Shown: positions 47,543 through 60,180, counted from the stretch's first letter. The stretch is DNA of 64,000 nt from Eretmocerus hayati (GCA_029851415.1 CM056744.1:60969172-61033171); one strand, 5' to 3'. The notes: generated from the sequence alone by a model not told the origin. Numbers and translations: made by a program.

Positions 47543-47629
47543 ATTCAATTCCATGTGGACGCTCGTTTCAGTGATCCCGTTTGTTTGAAAATTCTAATTC
47601 CAATGAATAAAATATTTCTCAAGTACAAT

Positions 47630-48689
47630 ATAATCGAGGTATATTTACAATTCTCCCTTGGCCTGACCCCACAGCTTGTTCCGTGTTCCAAGACAGGAGG
47701 ATGAAGATTGAGCTATAAGATGATGAGATGGCTCAGTTACTACATGCTTGTACTGCCTCGTTCAGTGTTGTCCGTAAGGAAGAATGCATGAGTGTGCATT
47801 GTTCTCCCAAAGTGATGCCGATTCACGAATTTCAATATCATTATTCCAAAGTGATGGTCTGAGGTGAATGAGACCAAATGATCCCTTGCAAGTTTCAAAA
47901 AGTAACATAGTAACGTAATAATCAATCGGACAGACCTAGGTTGAACTCAATGGGAAATGACTCGTAAGCGCCTCGACAGAAAGTACACATGTGCTCTTTC
48001 AGCTCTTTTTTTCCCCCCCATCCACCTTACATTCACCAAGCGCCAATTGAATATGTGCAGGATGGTTTGCACAAAGGATTATTTCTCCCTCCATCGCTTT
48101 TATCCCCCTCCACCATCTCATCTCTGAGAGCAGCAATTTATACCCTTTCTTCAAATTTTTCCTGAGAGAAGTTTGTGCGGTGGATTTGTTTTTGTTTCTA
48201 ACATATGCCCGTCGAAGACTTTGCATGTGTAAATCTGCGGCGCTCGAAAAAGGGATGTAAGTGAGTGTCTGTTCACTGCGTACTGTCGTTGAAAACCCAC
48301 TGTGGCAAAGATTCGCTCAACTCTTTTTCAACTTTTTTGAACTATTGAGTAGAATCCAACAGGATTTCCTCCGTGAACGGCTAAGCTAAGAGATGTGCTA
48401 TCCTGATTCAGTACCAGACACAAAGAGATAGTGAGGCGATCAGGGAAACTAACCGCAAATAGTAGAGAAACCCTGATATTCCTTTCACCGAAACAGATGT
48501 TTTGCAAAATATCACTATAGAAACACTAAGATTGTCCATCACGGAATGTACTCCAAGTGCTCTTGAGATGAGGGTAAAGCGAGAATATAGCTACGTATCA
48601 GTTCTCGTCCGTGGAAATATCAGTTTTTCTCATTTTTTGTGTTCAGCTCCCATCATCGCCACACCAACACTCCGTATGAAAGACAAAAT
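47630..48689. other. Intergenic after the terminal exon
   Basis: No coding exon or repeat is supported. The region ends at the left inverted end of the CAGTGA-rich element. Confidence 0.35.
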
Positions 48690-51600
48690 TAGTACTCTCT
48701 CCGTATCCATCAGTGAGAAGTCACTGAATTTCAGTGCATTACGGATCAACTTTGACTGATGACTTCAGTGTATATACACTGGGACCTCAGTGCATATGCA
48801 CTGAAGTCATCAGTGACACTCACTGGAACTTGAGTGACCTCGGGGGTCGGACGGGTCCTGATCACTGAAGTTTTAGTGACTGTCACTAATAGATCAGTGA
48901 GTTTCACTGGTGGGTCAGTGAGCTTCACTGATTCACCAGTGAGAATTTCCAGTGAAATTTTAGTGAATATGATTTGCCCGGGACCCTTAAAGAACTGAAA
49001 TTTCAGTGAGCATCACGGAAATTTCAGTGTGCATCACTGAAGTATCGGTGGCTCATGCTCATCCAGCAAACAGACCCTGCGGAACGCACTTTCTGGCGAG
49101 ATGTTCTCCAATGACTCGTTGTATGATAGGGGCGATCAAAGATGAAACGCCTTCTCACTGTTTCCTTGGGCAGCAGGTCTTCCACTCAACACGCTCACAG
49201 GGTTGGTTTTATCCAAAATTACCATCGGGCCGTTGTTGGCCACTTTGGAGCTCCTGATCAAATTCTTTTTGCTATATTCCGACCAAACGTATAGGTATTT
49301 TCTGTGGCCATTCATTCAGCGTATCTTGACGTCTTCATCAAAATTCTATACACGATATGTGATTACACGTATTTGCTTCTCCGAGAATCGGAAGAAACAG
49401 GGTGGCCAAAGATTTTTGCCACCTTCTAGGAGCACTATGATTTTATTGGTCTGAGCAACTTAGATCGCTTGTTCCGCGTGCTTCACATCATCTCAGGTGG
49501 TAGAAGTGTCTGAACAGTATTTGTACAGACTTCTTCCAACTCGGAGCAGATGAATCACCATAAAATATGAAATACTCAAATGAGCAACGACGGAAATCTG
49601 GTTCGATTTCTGTCGCTAGATCTCAAAATTGCAGGGAACTTTCTCTCATGATTAATTTGCATCATTTTCATCTCGGATCATATAATCGAATCATGAATCA
49701 GTCCATCAGGGACAGAACATAGTTGTTGTATGAAATTATGTCGATAAACTTGCGACTTACCGCCGTAGCTTGAGCGGAGGAATTTAGCCGTCCAGCCATG
49801 ATTTTACCAGTCTGTGCGACTTGGATCGCTTAGTTCAAGGGTTTTTAATCATCGTGGCGGTGAAATTGCCCCGGAAAACCCAAGAAATGACAAGGGCTCG
49901 TTCTCATAGATGTTGAAAATGGTAGCTGACGCGATCAAAGTCACCCTGGGCAACCCAAGAAATGACAATAAGCTCTCATTCAAGTGGTCGTGGTGAATAA
50001 CTGTCAAGCTTAGATTCAATCGACAATAGATACAGAGAAATAATCATTGGGAGGACATGTGTGTCGATGTAGTTGGTGGGTTGATTTTTGCAACATGAAT
50101 TTCTCATTTCAAAATGTTCACTCCATTACAACGAGAAAAAAGAGTCAATGGAACTAAAATTCGCCACAAACGAGCCAGTATATTTCGAAAATAGAGCTCT
50201 GAGCTTCAATATGAGCTTTTGAACGTCATTCTAGGCAATAATGGAATGCTGCTGAAGAGGAGAGTGGAGATCGATATTCTCCATTCTTTTGACCTGCTTC
50301 TCAAGTTGTATCAGGTTCTTAACCTGATGTACTCACCAAAGTTATACATTTTACCATGATAATCACCTGCTGCGTTCGTCTACATCATGATTCAAGTTCT
50401 AATTCGATATTTTGTGGATGCAGTGGTCGTCTAAATGCCCGCTCTCTATTGTTCAATTAATTATCATTTGGTCACTTCTCAGATAGAAAAATATACAACA
50501 ATTGCCAAGAAGGCATTTTCTTTCGAGGAATGTCTTATCTATTTTTGGGGAAGACTCGGGTGATCGTAATATGAAATCATTTCGTAGGAAAGCTGGAACA
50601 TTCGAAAAAGCTTGTGAGCGAGACTGTGGTTGAATCTACCCAAGCTCCACGAAGTATTGGAATTCTAGTTTGTGAGGGAAGATAGCTCCAAAGCTGGAAC
50701 TACAAAATCAAATACTTTCCTTCATGGAAGAATGAGAGTTGTCGCACAAAATTGACATCACTTTGCCAAACAGAATTTATTCATGTGGATCAAATTTTGG
50801 TGGACATTTTTTCGTGATCAATTTCAGAAAAAAATTTTTTCCGAAGTCAATTTCACACTGTCTTCTCTGAGAATGGTGTGGAAGTCTATTCTTGTACATA
50901 GTTGACACTAAGACATAGATTTATATTGCCCTCCAATCAATGGAGCCAGAAGAGTCGAAATTTGGGAAATCTTGAAGCTCGATGGACACGAACAGTCCAC
51001 AGAGTTGAAATCTGTATAATCGAGTGATGATTCCAGTTATCCATCCAAGTATTTTGAGACAATCTACACAAATCTCAGTATAATGAATCAATCTGCCTCA
51101 TGAGCAGTCAAACTCCTCTATTTCTCTACGAGATTATCATACAATATGATTTTTTCTTCTTTACTCAAAGCTAGTGGATAAAGTAAACAATTTGTAAATA
51201 CTTGTCATCAATGGGTACAGTTCAAAACGAGCTGTTTGGTTGATTAATTGATGATTGATTCATTGAGGAATTGATTGCTTTTTGCATTGTATCAAGTTCT
51301 GAACCCGGTGTACCCACCAAAGTTGTACAATTTTCCCATGTTCATCTCCTGCTGCGTGTATCAGGCAGATAGACATGCATTCAGTTCATCAAGCTTACTG
51401 TCTGTCGATATCAGCAGTATGAAACTTTGTTGCGTTGATGCAATGTGTTCTCGCAGGCGTTTGATTGCATTCATTATAGTCGAACTTGCATATGCATCTG
51501 ATGGCGCAGATGCATATGCAGATTTTGATCCATTCGACAAGGTGTTTTCTTCAGATGTTTCAGTAACATCGAGCAATTCTGCCACCGCTGATTTTTTATT

Positions 51601-52362
51601 TTTGTCAACATTTATTCAATCAAGATGATGAAGTTTATAAATTAATCTGAATGTTGCATTGTTACTATAAGTGCGAGTTTCTTACCTATAGCACAATCAT
51701 GACTTGAGAATCTTATAATTCTGAATTGCTTACATTTCATTATGTAGAACTTGAAATTGACATTATGAATGGCCTTTTAGATGCTTGAGTTATGATTTTG
51801 CTATAGGTGACAAACTCCTGCTTCAATTCTCCCCATTTAGTTCATCTTTTACCTCCAAGTTAATCAAAGTGAATCCTACTTCTTACAATGTCGGCAAGTA
51901 CAATTTGGTATTAGCATCATGGAGTGTCTAACTGATCGGAAACACCGATTCGATGCAATTTTCAGGGATTTATAGTTGAGGAGCTTCATCTTTTTAACAT
52001 GGATTACCCTTGCTTGGAAAACTCATGAAGTCATGATAGTAACTAAATTTTTCATTACTCTTGCTTTCTCGATTTTTCATCAATTTCTAGGGCAGGTTGG
52101 GGGTTTGGATTATGCTTTCCCTCTGTTTGAACGTTGCCAACGTAAATAGAAAAAGCAAAAGCGAAGCAGCAGACAAGCAAGTTCAAGGTGGATTTCAGTT
52201 CTTCAAAGGACCCGGCAAATCATATTCACTGAAATTTCAGTGGAAATTCTCACTGGTCAATCAGTGAATTGCCTCACTGATCCCTGAGTGACACTCACTG
52301 AAACTTCAGTGATCAGGACACGTCCGACTCCCGAGGTCACTGAAGTTTCAGTGAGTGTCACT

Positions 52363-52393
<31 letters not shown>

Positions 52394-52535
52394 CATTTAT
52401 TAAGCCATTCAAACCTCATAGAGGCTTATTTAGGCAATACATGGATAGTATTATACAACATTATAGATGGTTAATACCACGATGAAAATCATATGAATAA
52501 TAGCTTCTCACTGATGGATACGGAGAGAGTATAGA
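48690..52535. mobile_element. 3.85-kb element with ~330-bp CAGTGA-rich inverted ends
   Basis: Left end CTCTCCGTATCCATCAGTGA (about 48,698) is matched by its complement near 52,525. The match continues inward through GACCTCGGG(G/A)GTCGGACG(G/T)GTCC (48,838 and 52,314) to AAGAACTGAAAT (about 49,002 and 52,200). The ends are packed with CAGTGA/TCACTG words. The interior (49,020-52,190) holds no recognised gene. It does hold direct repeats, including a ~110-bp block at ~50,306 and ~51,288 and AACCCAAGAAATGACAA at ~49,878 and ~49,957. The right end contains a 29-T run. No target duplication is established. Confidence 0.6.
52365..52393. repeat. Homopolymer T run, 29 bases
   Basis: An uninterrupted T tract lies inside the right inverted end of the CAGTGA-rich element; the left end lacks it. 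It may be a minus-strand poly(A) tail of a small retroposed insertion or simple expansion. Confidence 0.9.
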
Positions 52536-52661
52536 AAATTTTCTAGGGTTACATTTTTTCCCCAAGTTTCAATTTCCCTATGGGCTCATGCTCGTACCCT
52601 AGTGCCCCGTGTGTAAATGATGAAGAAATTTTTCCAAGAAAGTTCCGAGGTACCTCAAAAG

Positions 52662-53140
52662 CAGGGTTTTTAACGAAACGAAACGCGATTCTTAATTTTG
52701 TTTCGTTCATTTTAGCAAAAACAAAACGAAACAAAATTATTTTCAATTATGTTGAACGAAAACAAAACTAAACGAAAACCGAATCCGTCTTTCTCTTCAT
52801 AAACGAAACTGAACAAAATGATCGTAATTTAGTTTCGTTGAATATTGTTTCTCAGAATTTATGTTTCGTTTAGTTTTGTCTATTCACGGGATAAACAAAA
52901 CTCAATAATTTTGTTTAGTTCCGTGAATAAACCGAATTCAACAAAACTATTCTCTGATGAATATGTTTTGTTTCGTTTCTTAAAAACAAAACATAAACGA
53001 AATCATTCGTAATTATGTTGCGATGAACGAAATCAAACAAAACTCTGTATGATTATGTTGACGGTAAACAAAACTAAACATAAACAAAATGTCATTAAAC
53101 GAAACGGAACGAAAATATTTTTGTTTAGTTTAGTTTATCG
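52662..53140. repeat. AAAC-rich hAT-like block, left
   Basis: Starts CAGGGTTTTTAACG and continues as degenerate AACAAAACTAAACG/GTTTAGTTTTGTT words on both strands for about 480 bp. Its inverted counterpart at 56,130-56,576 ends in CGTTAAAAACCCTG. The CAGGG terminus suggests hAT. Non-coding. Confidence 0.6.
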
Positions 53141-53802
53141 AGAACTTTGCCCCGACGAGATCGTATTTAAACGCGACATTCTTAGGTTAGAGTAATGAGA
53201 AAAAATTTTCAATACGTTGTGCGGTAATAGTTTATTAAGCAGCAAGGGTGCCAACAGACATTTGTGCACGAGTCAACGCAACGAGTGTGCAAATTGTCTA
53301 TTCGTGCACGCTAGTGCGCGAATAATCATCTGCGCATGGCGCAAACGATGAAACTGTGCGCAAACAAACCATTTGCACACGAGTGCGGGGACGAGAGCGC
53401 AAATGTCGGCACCCGAGTTGCTTACGATATTATTTGTTATTGCTGTGAGCAAAAATGTAACTCGCCAAAACCCTCCAAATAAATAGCGGAGGTCGCGAAA
53501 ATTGACCATGAGTTAGAGAGTTGTTCGATTTCCCTTTCGCTTTGGGGTGATAGGATTTCATGAATCTTTGTTCTCGTTAATCAAATTGTGTGTTTTGAGA
53601 AATCGATCTATAGATCTATCAAAGCGCTTACTCCATGTCTTTATTGCCTTGAATTGAGCAGAGATATTATCATTTTTATTCGAAATACACATATTTCGGA
53701 TATTTTCACAATGTTTAGTGGAATTCGGAGTGCGTCGTCTCATTCATGATATTGGGTAAATGACTCTTCTGATCAGAGATAAAGGTAGGGCGTCAGGAAG
53801 GG

Positions 53803-53863
53803 GTCCAGGGGCGGCAGGGGGTGAAGCCCCCGCCGGGGGGCTCGGGGGGCGGAGCCCCTGGAC
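53803..53863. repeat. GC-rich nested palindrome
   Basis: GTCCAGGGGC (53,803) pairs with GCCCCTGGAC (ending 53,863). Inside it GGGGGTGAAGCCCCC and GGGGGGCTCGGGGGGCGGAG form further stems. It stands out in AT-rich surroundings and resembles the terminal hairpins of rolling-circle or foldback elements. Confidence 0.65.
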
Positions 53864-55344
53864 TGAAAAAAATTCTGAAAAATGTATCAGAAAGAAGACT
53901 TTTGCCCTCATAGTATGTTTCCGCATGGCTTGAAATGTCTTCAATCATCTAATGTATACTATTTCTGACGTTCGGTACGTGCACCGCTAGATGATCAATT
54001 TCGAATTCCGTAGTGCGTAAAACGATGATTTGGTTAAGTAAATACTATCTGAGTATATGATTTTAGAAATGTTGATGTGGGGATGATCGAATGGTTCGCC
54101 TCAGATAGAACTGCAAGAAATGAAAACATTTCGGGTAATAATAACCGTTATTTTGAAATTAAAAAACTGCACCAATGGATAAAAAGGGATCGGTGCAAGA
54201 GAGACAATTTCAGGTCAATTTCAAGGAATCCTCAGGGAGTCAAATGACTAGATTTCAAGGAATTTCGTGCGATTTCACATGAAAGACGGTGACGTCGTGT
54301 AGCTATCAAAACAACATGGCTCGCTCAAATTGTCCCACGAGACATTCACCTTAACCCTTAGTTACCCTGGTGCCTCGTCACGCCGCGCTTATCAAATGGG
54401 GGTTGTGCCAAAATACTACCACCAGGGTAACTAAGGGTTAATGAACAACGGTGGCGCGCTCTTCGCGGGGGTCTTTCAAATCGAATGGACATCAAACTTT
54501 CGGATCGAGCATATGATCATGGAGATTCCTTCGCGAGTCGGGTAGAATTTCAAGGATAATCGATAATATGACAGGAAATTCAAGGATTTCCCACGATTTC
54601 AAGGATGAAAAAAGAATTTCAATGATATTTCAAGGATTTTAAGCAGAGTAGAAACTCTGTGTGTGTGATAGTATAACTCCAACGTTGTGGTCACTTTTCT
54701 CATTCGATCTGACTGCTTAAATTTTGAATTTCATATTTTCAAATTCATTGTCCTAGAAATTAGATCGAAGATCGTGAAGGTCATTGACAGTCCATCCTAC
54801 GCAGGCTTTATATTTATTCTTCGGTGAATAAATTACAGCCTCAGTTAACATAACCCTCTCGAGTAATATCTTAATTAATCAGATGATTTTTAGTACGGAG
54901 TTTTTTTCTGAGAGTCAACAGAGCAATGATTGCAGTTTCGAAATGAGGAGGATCGTTTGAATTTTGAATATCCTACCGTTACCGAACTTACCCTCCGTAT
55001 ATAGTTATGCGAGAGAACCGTGACTCGGCGCTTCTCGATCGTTCGTTTTCATTTTTTAGTTGATATAGGATGATCAAAAATCAACCCAAATTTGTTAAGC
55101 AAACTGTGGTTAAATGCCCCATTTGCATACTGTTTCATCGTTTACGGCGTGCGCAAATGGATATGGCACGGTGCAAACGCGAACCCGTGCCTCGATGAGG
55201 CATTTGCACACGAACACTTGCGTTTAAATGGCCATTTTTGTGCACAGACTAACAAAAAGTGTCTTCCCCACACTGATTTTCCACTTCCACGAAAAGTTTG
55301 TCGATAAACACAGTTCGATACACGGATGTAAAACCTATTTTTTG

Positions 55345-55420
55345 CATCCTCGTCTTGATTCCGACCTTCGACCACGGCTCAAGCCGCAAACCCATCACTC
55401 GGACGCGAAAAAAAGTTTTT
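55345..55420. repeat. Short dispersed repeat, copy 2
   Basis: AAGCCGCAAACCCATCACTC with GCATCCTCGTCTTG is the inverted relative of 47,118-47,200. It is followed at 55,425-55,470 by two 28-bp copies of TTCCACCCTT(G/A)TATCGAAAT. Confidence 0.5.
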
Positions 55421-56129
55421 CCACCCTTGTATCGAAATGTACTATTTTCCACCCTTATATCGAAATGTACTGTCTTTGCATGAGACATGAATATGAGGAC
55501 CTCATTGTTACTGGAACCACGTGTAATCTAATTTCTACTTTAACAGAAACGTATGTAAAAATCGCCTCTGTCATACATCCATCTCAGGAGTAATGCGAGG
55601 CTAGCAAAAATTGAAAATTCACAAAAAACGTACATTTCAGTAGGTGAGGAGTTCCTTTATCTTGTAACAGAGACCATTGGGAACCCCTATAATTTGTTAT
55701 AATCCTCCCTGTTCACTTTTCTGACGCGCCGAAGACAGCTCATCCCTAGGATGAAGTGTACTCATTAGAATAATTGTAATACGAGGTTCTTATTTGAATA
55801 CGTGAGAATATCCGTTATTCGACCGCTTAGGCGCGGCAAAGCTGCAAAATGGATCACGTGAGTGTCATACCAATGTTTGAGTCCTAATTAATCGATGAAA
55901 AAGTTACCCGGAAATATCGTATCAAATTGGAATATCTCGAATTTGCCAACCAGTATCGCTCACATGCCGAGATTCGCCCATAAGAGCCACACCCAAAGCA
56001 CAAGAGCTTCTGCGATTATTTTTTATTATGATACGTATCGAATGAAGTGTGCTGTTGAGGCGATCGAGCACTCATAGTTTCCATCTTCAAACAATGATAG
56101 ACGTGAGCAAATGGAGTGAACTAGAAAAA

Positions 56130-56576
56130 TGATGAAAAAAGGAAAAAAAAACATTTTGTTTTGTTTCGTTTAGTTTTGTTTAGGGGAAAAACAAAACAAG
56201 ATAATGCAATTTCGTTTGCGTTGACGATAAACAAAACTAAACGAAACGATATGAATGAGAGAACTGTATCAACAAAACTAAACGAAATTATGCGAGTTTT
56301 GTTTCGTGTTATATTACGTTGAGCCCTTCTGATTACGTTTAGTTTAGTTTCACTCCAACATAATCAAAAGTAATCTTGTTTGAGTATCGTTTCCCAAAAA
56401 CAAAATTCAACCTATTCAAAATGCCAGAATTTCGTTTAGTTTTGTTTATTGATATTAAATATTACTCATGTTTTGTTTAGTTCCGTTCATCATCAACGTA
56501 AACGGAATTATTTCGTTTCGTTTCGTTTATTTGCTAAACAAAACGAAACAAAACGAATATTCCGTTAAAAACCCTG
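56130..56576. repeat. AAAC-rich hAT-like block, right
   Basis: About 440 bp of GTTTTGTTTCGTTTAG-type words end in CGTTAAAAACCCTG at 56,576, the inverted match of 52,662. Eight-base flanks of the pair (CTCAAAAG and AAGAAAAG) agree only in part, so whether both belong to one 3.9-kb element or are separate MITEs is open. Confidence 0.6.
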
Positions 56577-56959
56577 AAGAAAAGTGAATTTGAAGGGAAA
56601 AAAATAATAATAGTTTGGACTCTAACCATAATTTTAGCGATACAACATTTCTATACATGCATTCATGTGTCAGCAAATGTGCAAATGCAATACCAATGAT
56701 ATATTGGTTGATACCTTGTTCCACTGTCAATCATATAATATCAAGGTCGAAAAATCTATGTTCATATCGTACGACGCACTTATATGTATACCATGCGAAA
56801 AACGGAAAATCATTGTAAACGGAATTCTCAGATCTTTCACGTTGAACCACCTGTCACGCAAATTTCGATTGGATTAATATTATGAATCAAATCAGTCGTA
56901 TTCGTTAAAGTCTGAAGATGCTGTGAGTGAGACAGACATATCAATGCATATATATATAT

Positions 56960-57970
56960 ATGAGTCATTCTGAAGCAAGCTGGACAAAACCGTCACCAGG
57001 GGGGTCTGGGAAGAATCCGCAAAAATTTTTTTCCATTAGTACTATGTTGAAATAGTACAAAAAAATGTTTTCAGATTTCTTCGGCCCCTCCTGTTTGCCC
57101 CAGGGCCCATGAAAGGTCCATTTTAGGCCCTTTCTTAGCCTATTCTAAGAAAATCATAGTTCCAACTCAATTCAATGTGTTTCAACGTACTTGGGCGCAT
57201 TTTTCTCGTCAAGACTAGTACTTTTGGGAAAAAATTGTCCAAGGCCACTTAGTGAGCCTGACGACTTCTGCAAGCTAATTATTGAGAGCAAATTTTAGCG
57301 ATTTTTGGGCCTACTTCAGAGCGATCTGGCTCCTACTAGACATGTGATAATCGACTTTTGCAGGCTGTCATTTCGAAGGTCTTGAAAAAACTTACAATTT
57401 GCCCACCCGCAGAAGTCGATTATCGTACTTTTTATAGGAGCTATAGCCGATACAAGTTGAGCTATTTACGAAAAAGTCGAAAATTCAGGACTCGATTCCA
57501 AAAATATATCTCAATTTTTTTCCACCAAACTTGTGCGAAAATATTCTTACTGAAATCTACTTTCAGTAAAAAGAATTTGGCGGAGGTTATTTTTTTTTGT
57601 TTCTTTTGCTGAGCGTTACAAAATGCCGCATTTCGTGTTTTTAGCAAAAACGGCATCTTTGACCACGGTCACATATGCTCCCATCTGGACTGATGTGCAC
57701 CAATCTGTGTGAAAGTACTCCTAAAAGTACCCCCAAGTACGTGAGAAGTTGCGGGGACGAGCCTTGAGCCAGAAGCGAGCTGTAGGTTCTATTTACCGTG
57801 TCAAAAATAGGCATTATTTTGGCTATTCGAGCGTAAGTGACGGGGGCATGATTTTACTTGTTCTGGCTTACAAATGAGATAATGGGCTAGAATGAGGATC
57901 CAAACATACTTTGTCGACTCAGAATGACCATCCAAACACAATTCCCAGGTCAGTTTTGCTCTAAATAGTC
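56960..57970. repeat. Dispersed repeat B, copy 2
   Basis: Reverse complement of 37,490-38,440. This copy includes the outer end GAGTCATTCTGAAGCAAGCT (about 56,963), after a TA-rich stretch that may be its target. No coding frame is supported. Confidence 0.7.
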
Positions 57971-58589
57971 GTCCCTCTGCCCCTTAAGAACTTAGATTCT
58001 GTCGACGGGTTCTGACAACGTTGAGGCACTAGACGAAATTCTAGAACCAACGACAACTACAGTTGTCGTTGGTACCATGTGAAGTACGTGCAGTTTCTCT
58101 TGAGTCGAGTAAAACGATGACTGACTAAGGGTGGCTCACCGTAGCTGTCGAAAAACACGCCACGTCCAGTTTTATCCACCCAAAATGCTTTCCAGTGTGA
58201 ACTTGCGAGTTACAATGCTTGTTTCATAACTGCTCCTAATTTTCTATTCGTGAGTACGATGATGGTAGTAAACTCAACATGACTTCTCTGTTCGTGGACA
58301 TCTCCTGTGATGACAAGTTAAACAAAAATCTTGAAGAAATTTGCTTGAACCAGGCTCAAGAGACGGAACTCAGTATGCTTCCTGATGCCTGATTGCTGCT
58401 CAATTCTCAAGCAACTGTGACATTTACAGGCAAAAGATTAGTGACTAGTGGGACTGTATTGAGACTCCCATGACATCAGTTCATCTACCAGATTGAAACA
58501 ATAAAAGTTAGAAGACCCCAAACCATCTGAAACACTGAGTTGATAATACTGTAAAAGGTACACAAACTGTGAATTGTTCTTCTACTCAC
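57971..58589. other. Intergenic or intron downstream of the Rpn13-like exon
   Basis: If the exon at 58,590-58,787 belongs to a working gene, this is the start of its first intron. No exon with the expected continuing Pru-domain residues was found here. Confidence 0.35.
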
Positions 58590-58787
58590 ATCTTCAACTA
58601 CACCAGTCAAGCGATCTTTCCAACAGAAGTGCATCAGAGAGTCATTTGATTGATACAGGTACAACTGTCCTTTTCTGTTATCTGGATAAACAGTTTTCCC
58701 TTTCATGATCATTTTCCCAACTTTCACTTCAACGAGATTATTGTTTGATGCACGAATGTTGTTTGCAAACAAAGCTCCATTAGACAT
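58590..58787 (-). CDS. First exon of an Rpn13/ADRM1-like gene (partial)
   Basis: The 66 codons from ATG 58,787 match the start of the Pru domain of the proteasomal ubiquitin receptor Rpn13. They include MSNGALF at the N-terminus, then NLVEVKVGKM, YPDNRKG, DSLMHFCWKDR and GVVED. The exon ends GAAGAT followed by GTGAGT at 58,589, a textbook donor, phase 0. Rpn13 sits on the 19S proteasome and binds ubiquitin through Pru and the deubiquitinase Uch37 through its C-terminus. The expected next exon was not found in this window on the minus strand. Either a long intron leads out of the window or this is an orphan exon of a pseudogene. Val for the usual Phe/Ala in the LVEF-A-GKM region hints at relaxed constraint. 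Confidence 0.65.
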
Positions 58788-59900
58788 CTTATATGCACAG
58801 ACTTAGAACGGATTTTGTAACGTAGCAATAGATCACATAGAAGATTTTACGTCAACTTCTGAAAAACTGTCGAAAGCAAATAATAGGCACAGAAAGCCAA
58901 CCTCGATCTTGCGAGCTTACTGAGATGTAGCTGAGATAGCACGATCTCAACGATCATAATAGAGAAGTCCGCTCACTCCTAGTGACCCTCTACTAGCGGT
59001 AGTCCTTCTAGTGACCCTAGCGGTAGTGAGCAGATCCTCCAGCGGCACTTCTCATTTGTCGGAAAAAGGATCTAAAGTTGAAGAGTGGGAGGAGGATCGA
59101 GCCGCCCAAGTTCAAACTGAATGAAAGTCCGGGATCAAAATGTCACGACCGTGAGCAAGTCTGAATGTTTCTTGTTGAAATAAATAAACATCTTCGGATT
59201 TACTCGCCTTTATGTAATCACAAAGAATATGTTGATATCGTATTCGGCAAAGAGTTTGACAATTGGTTCCGAGCTTGGTTCATAGGTTATGTCGGGTTAT
59301 GGTGTCAGGCAGGAATCAATACCCACTCTTCCACCGAACACTTTTATGGATCAGGACAGTCCGGACCCTTCGACAATATCTCATTTCGATGTGATGAATG
59401 ATATAATACAACGGTAATGTCTACAATCCAAGCCCCCTCGGGAGAGCCGATTAACATATGAGAGGTTCTACAGAACTTTTGACGTTTAGGTTACTGCAGA
59501 ATGAAATTTTTTTTTCATGGCACGCGCCTGGAATCAATTTGAGTGGTAACTAGAACCTTAAAAAGGAGTGGAAAAGTGCGTGCCCACTACTTTGGGGGAA
59601 TGTTATTTCTGTACCAACCAGAAACGTTCACAGACGTCCAAAGGACTTTTAGATACTCTCAGTCGAATGTAAACCCATCGGATCATTCGCGCACTGCTAG
59701 ATGTGGTTATCGGTCAGATTTTTGAGTAATTCTGACTGAAAAGCAACGATTTTTCTGCCTCGCTAGCTCGTTATTACACCAAGAGGGGTATTTAAGGAAA
59801 ATGGCTCTGGAAACTAGAATCATTTCAACGCATCTTTGTATGATTTGGGATCGTGATTATATATATATATATATATCTCCCCCTAATATATAGTAGTAAG
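58788..59900. other. Upstream region of the Rpn13-like exon
   Basis: May contain the promoter and 5' untranslated sequence of the minus-strand exon. A short CTAGTGACCCT(C/A)-type repeat is at 58,978-59,020, and a TA run at about 59,858-59,877. A + strand frame (59,165-59,401) is not recognised. Confidence 0.35.
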
Positions 59901-59904
59901 AATG

Positions 59905-60180
59905 AGATTCCTCTGAATTCCCCTGAATTCCTCTGAATTCCCTTGAACTCCCCTGAATTCCCTTGACTGCCTTGAATGCCCAGGAGGGCCCCTGAGGGCC
60001 TCTGAGGTCCTTCGAGGTCCCTTGAGGGCCCCCGAGGGCCCCTGAGGGCCCCGAGTGCCTCTGACCAAATAACCTAAATTACGTTCCATATTTACCTTAG
60101 GGGCTGAGAGATTCCCCTGAGATCCCCTGAGGGCCTGTGAGGGCCCCTGAGGGCCTCCGAGGACCCCTGAGGGCCCGTCA
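59905..60180. repeat. 12-bp minisatellite in two blocks
   Basis: CCCCTGA(A/G)TTCC grades into CCCCTGAGGGCC, repeating every 12 bp from ~59,905 to 60,060 and again from ~60,112 to 60,180, with 50 bp of ordinary sequence between. The collagen-like minus-strand frame it creates is an artefact of the period. Confidence 0.85.

Larger units (their letters stand above)
53141..56129. other. Sequence between the two AAAC-rich blocks
   Basis: No transposase frame was recognised. Local features are a GC-rich cruciform at 53,803-53,863, GCGCAAA(C)GATGAAAC-type words near 53,340 inverted near 55,130, CCCTGGTG/CAGGGTAACTAAGGGTTA repeats near 54,360-54,440, and AAGGAATTTC-type words at 54,220-54,650 like those of hAT MITEs. 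Confidence 0.4.
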
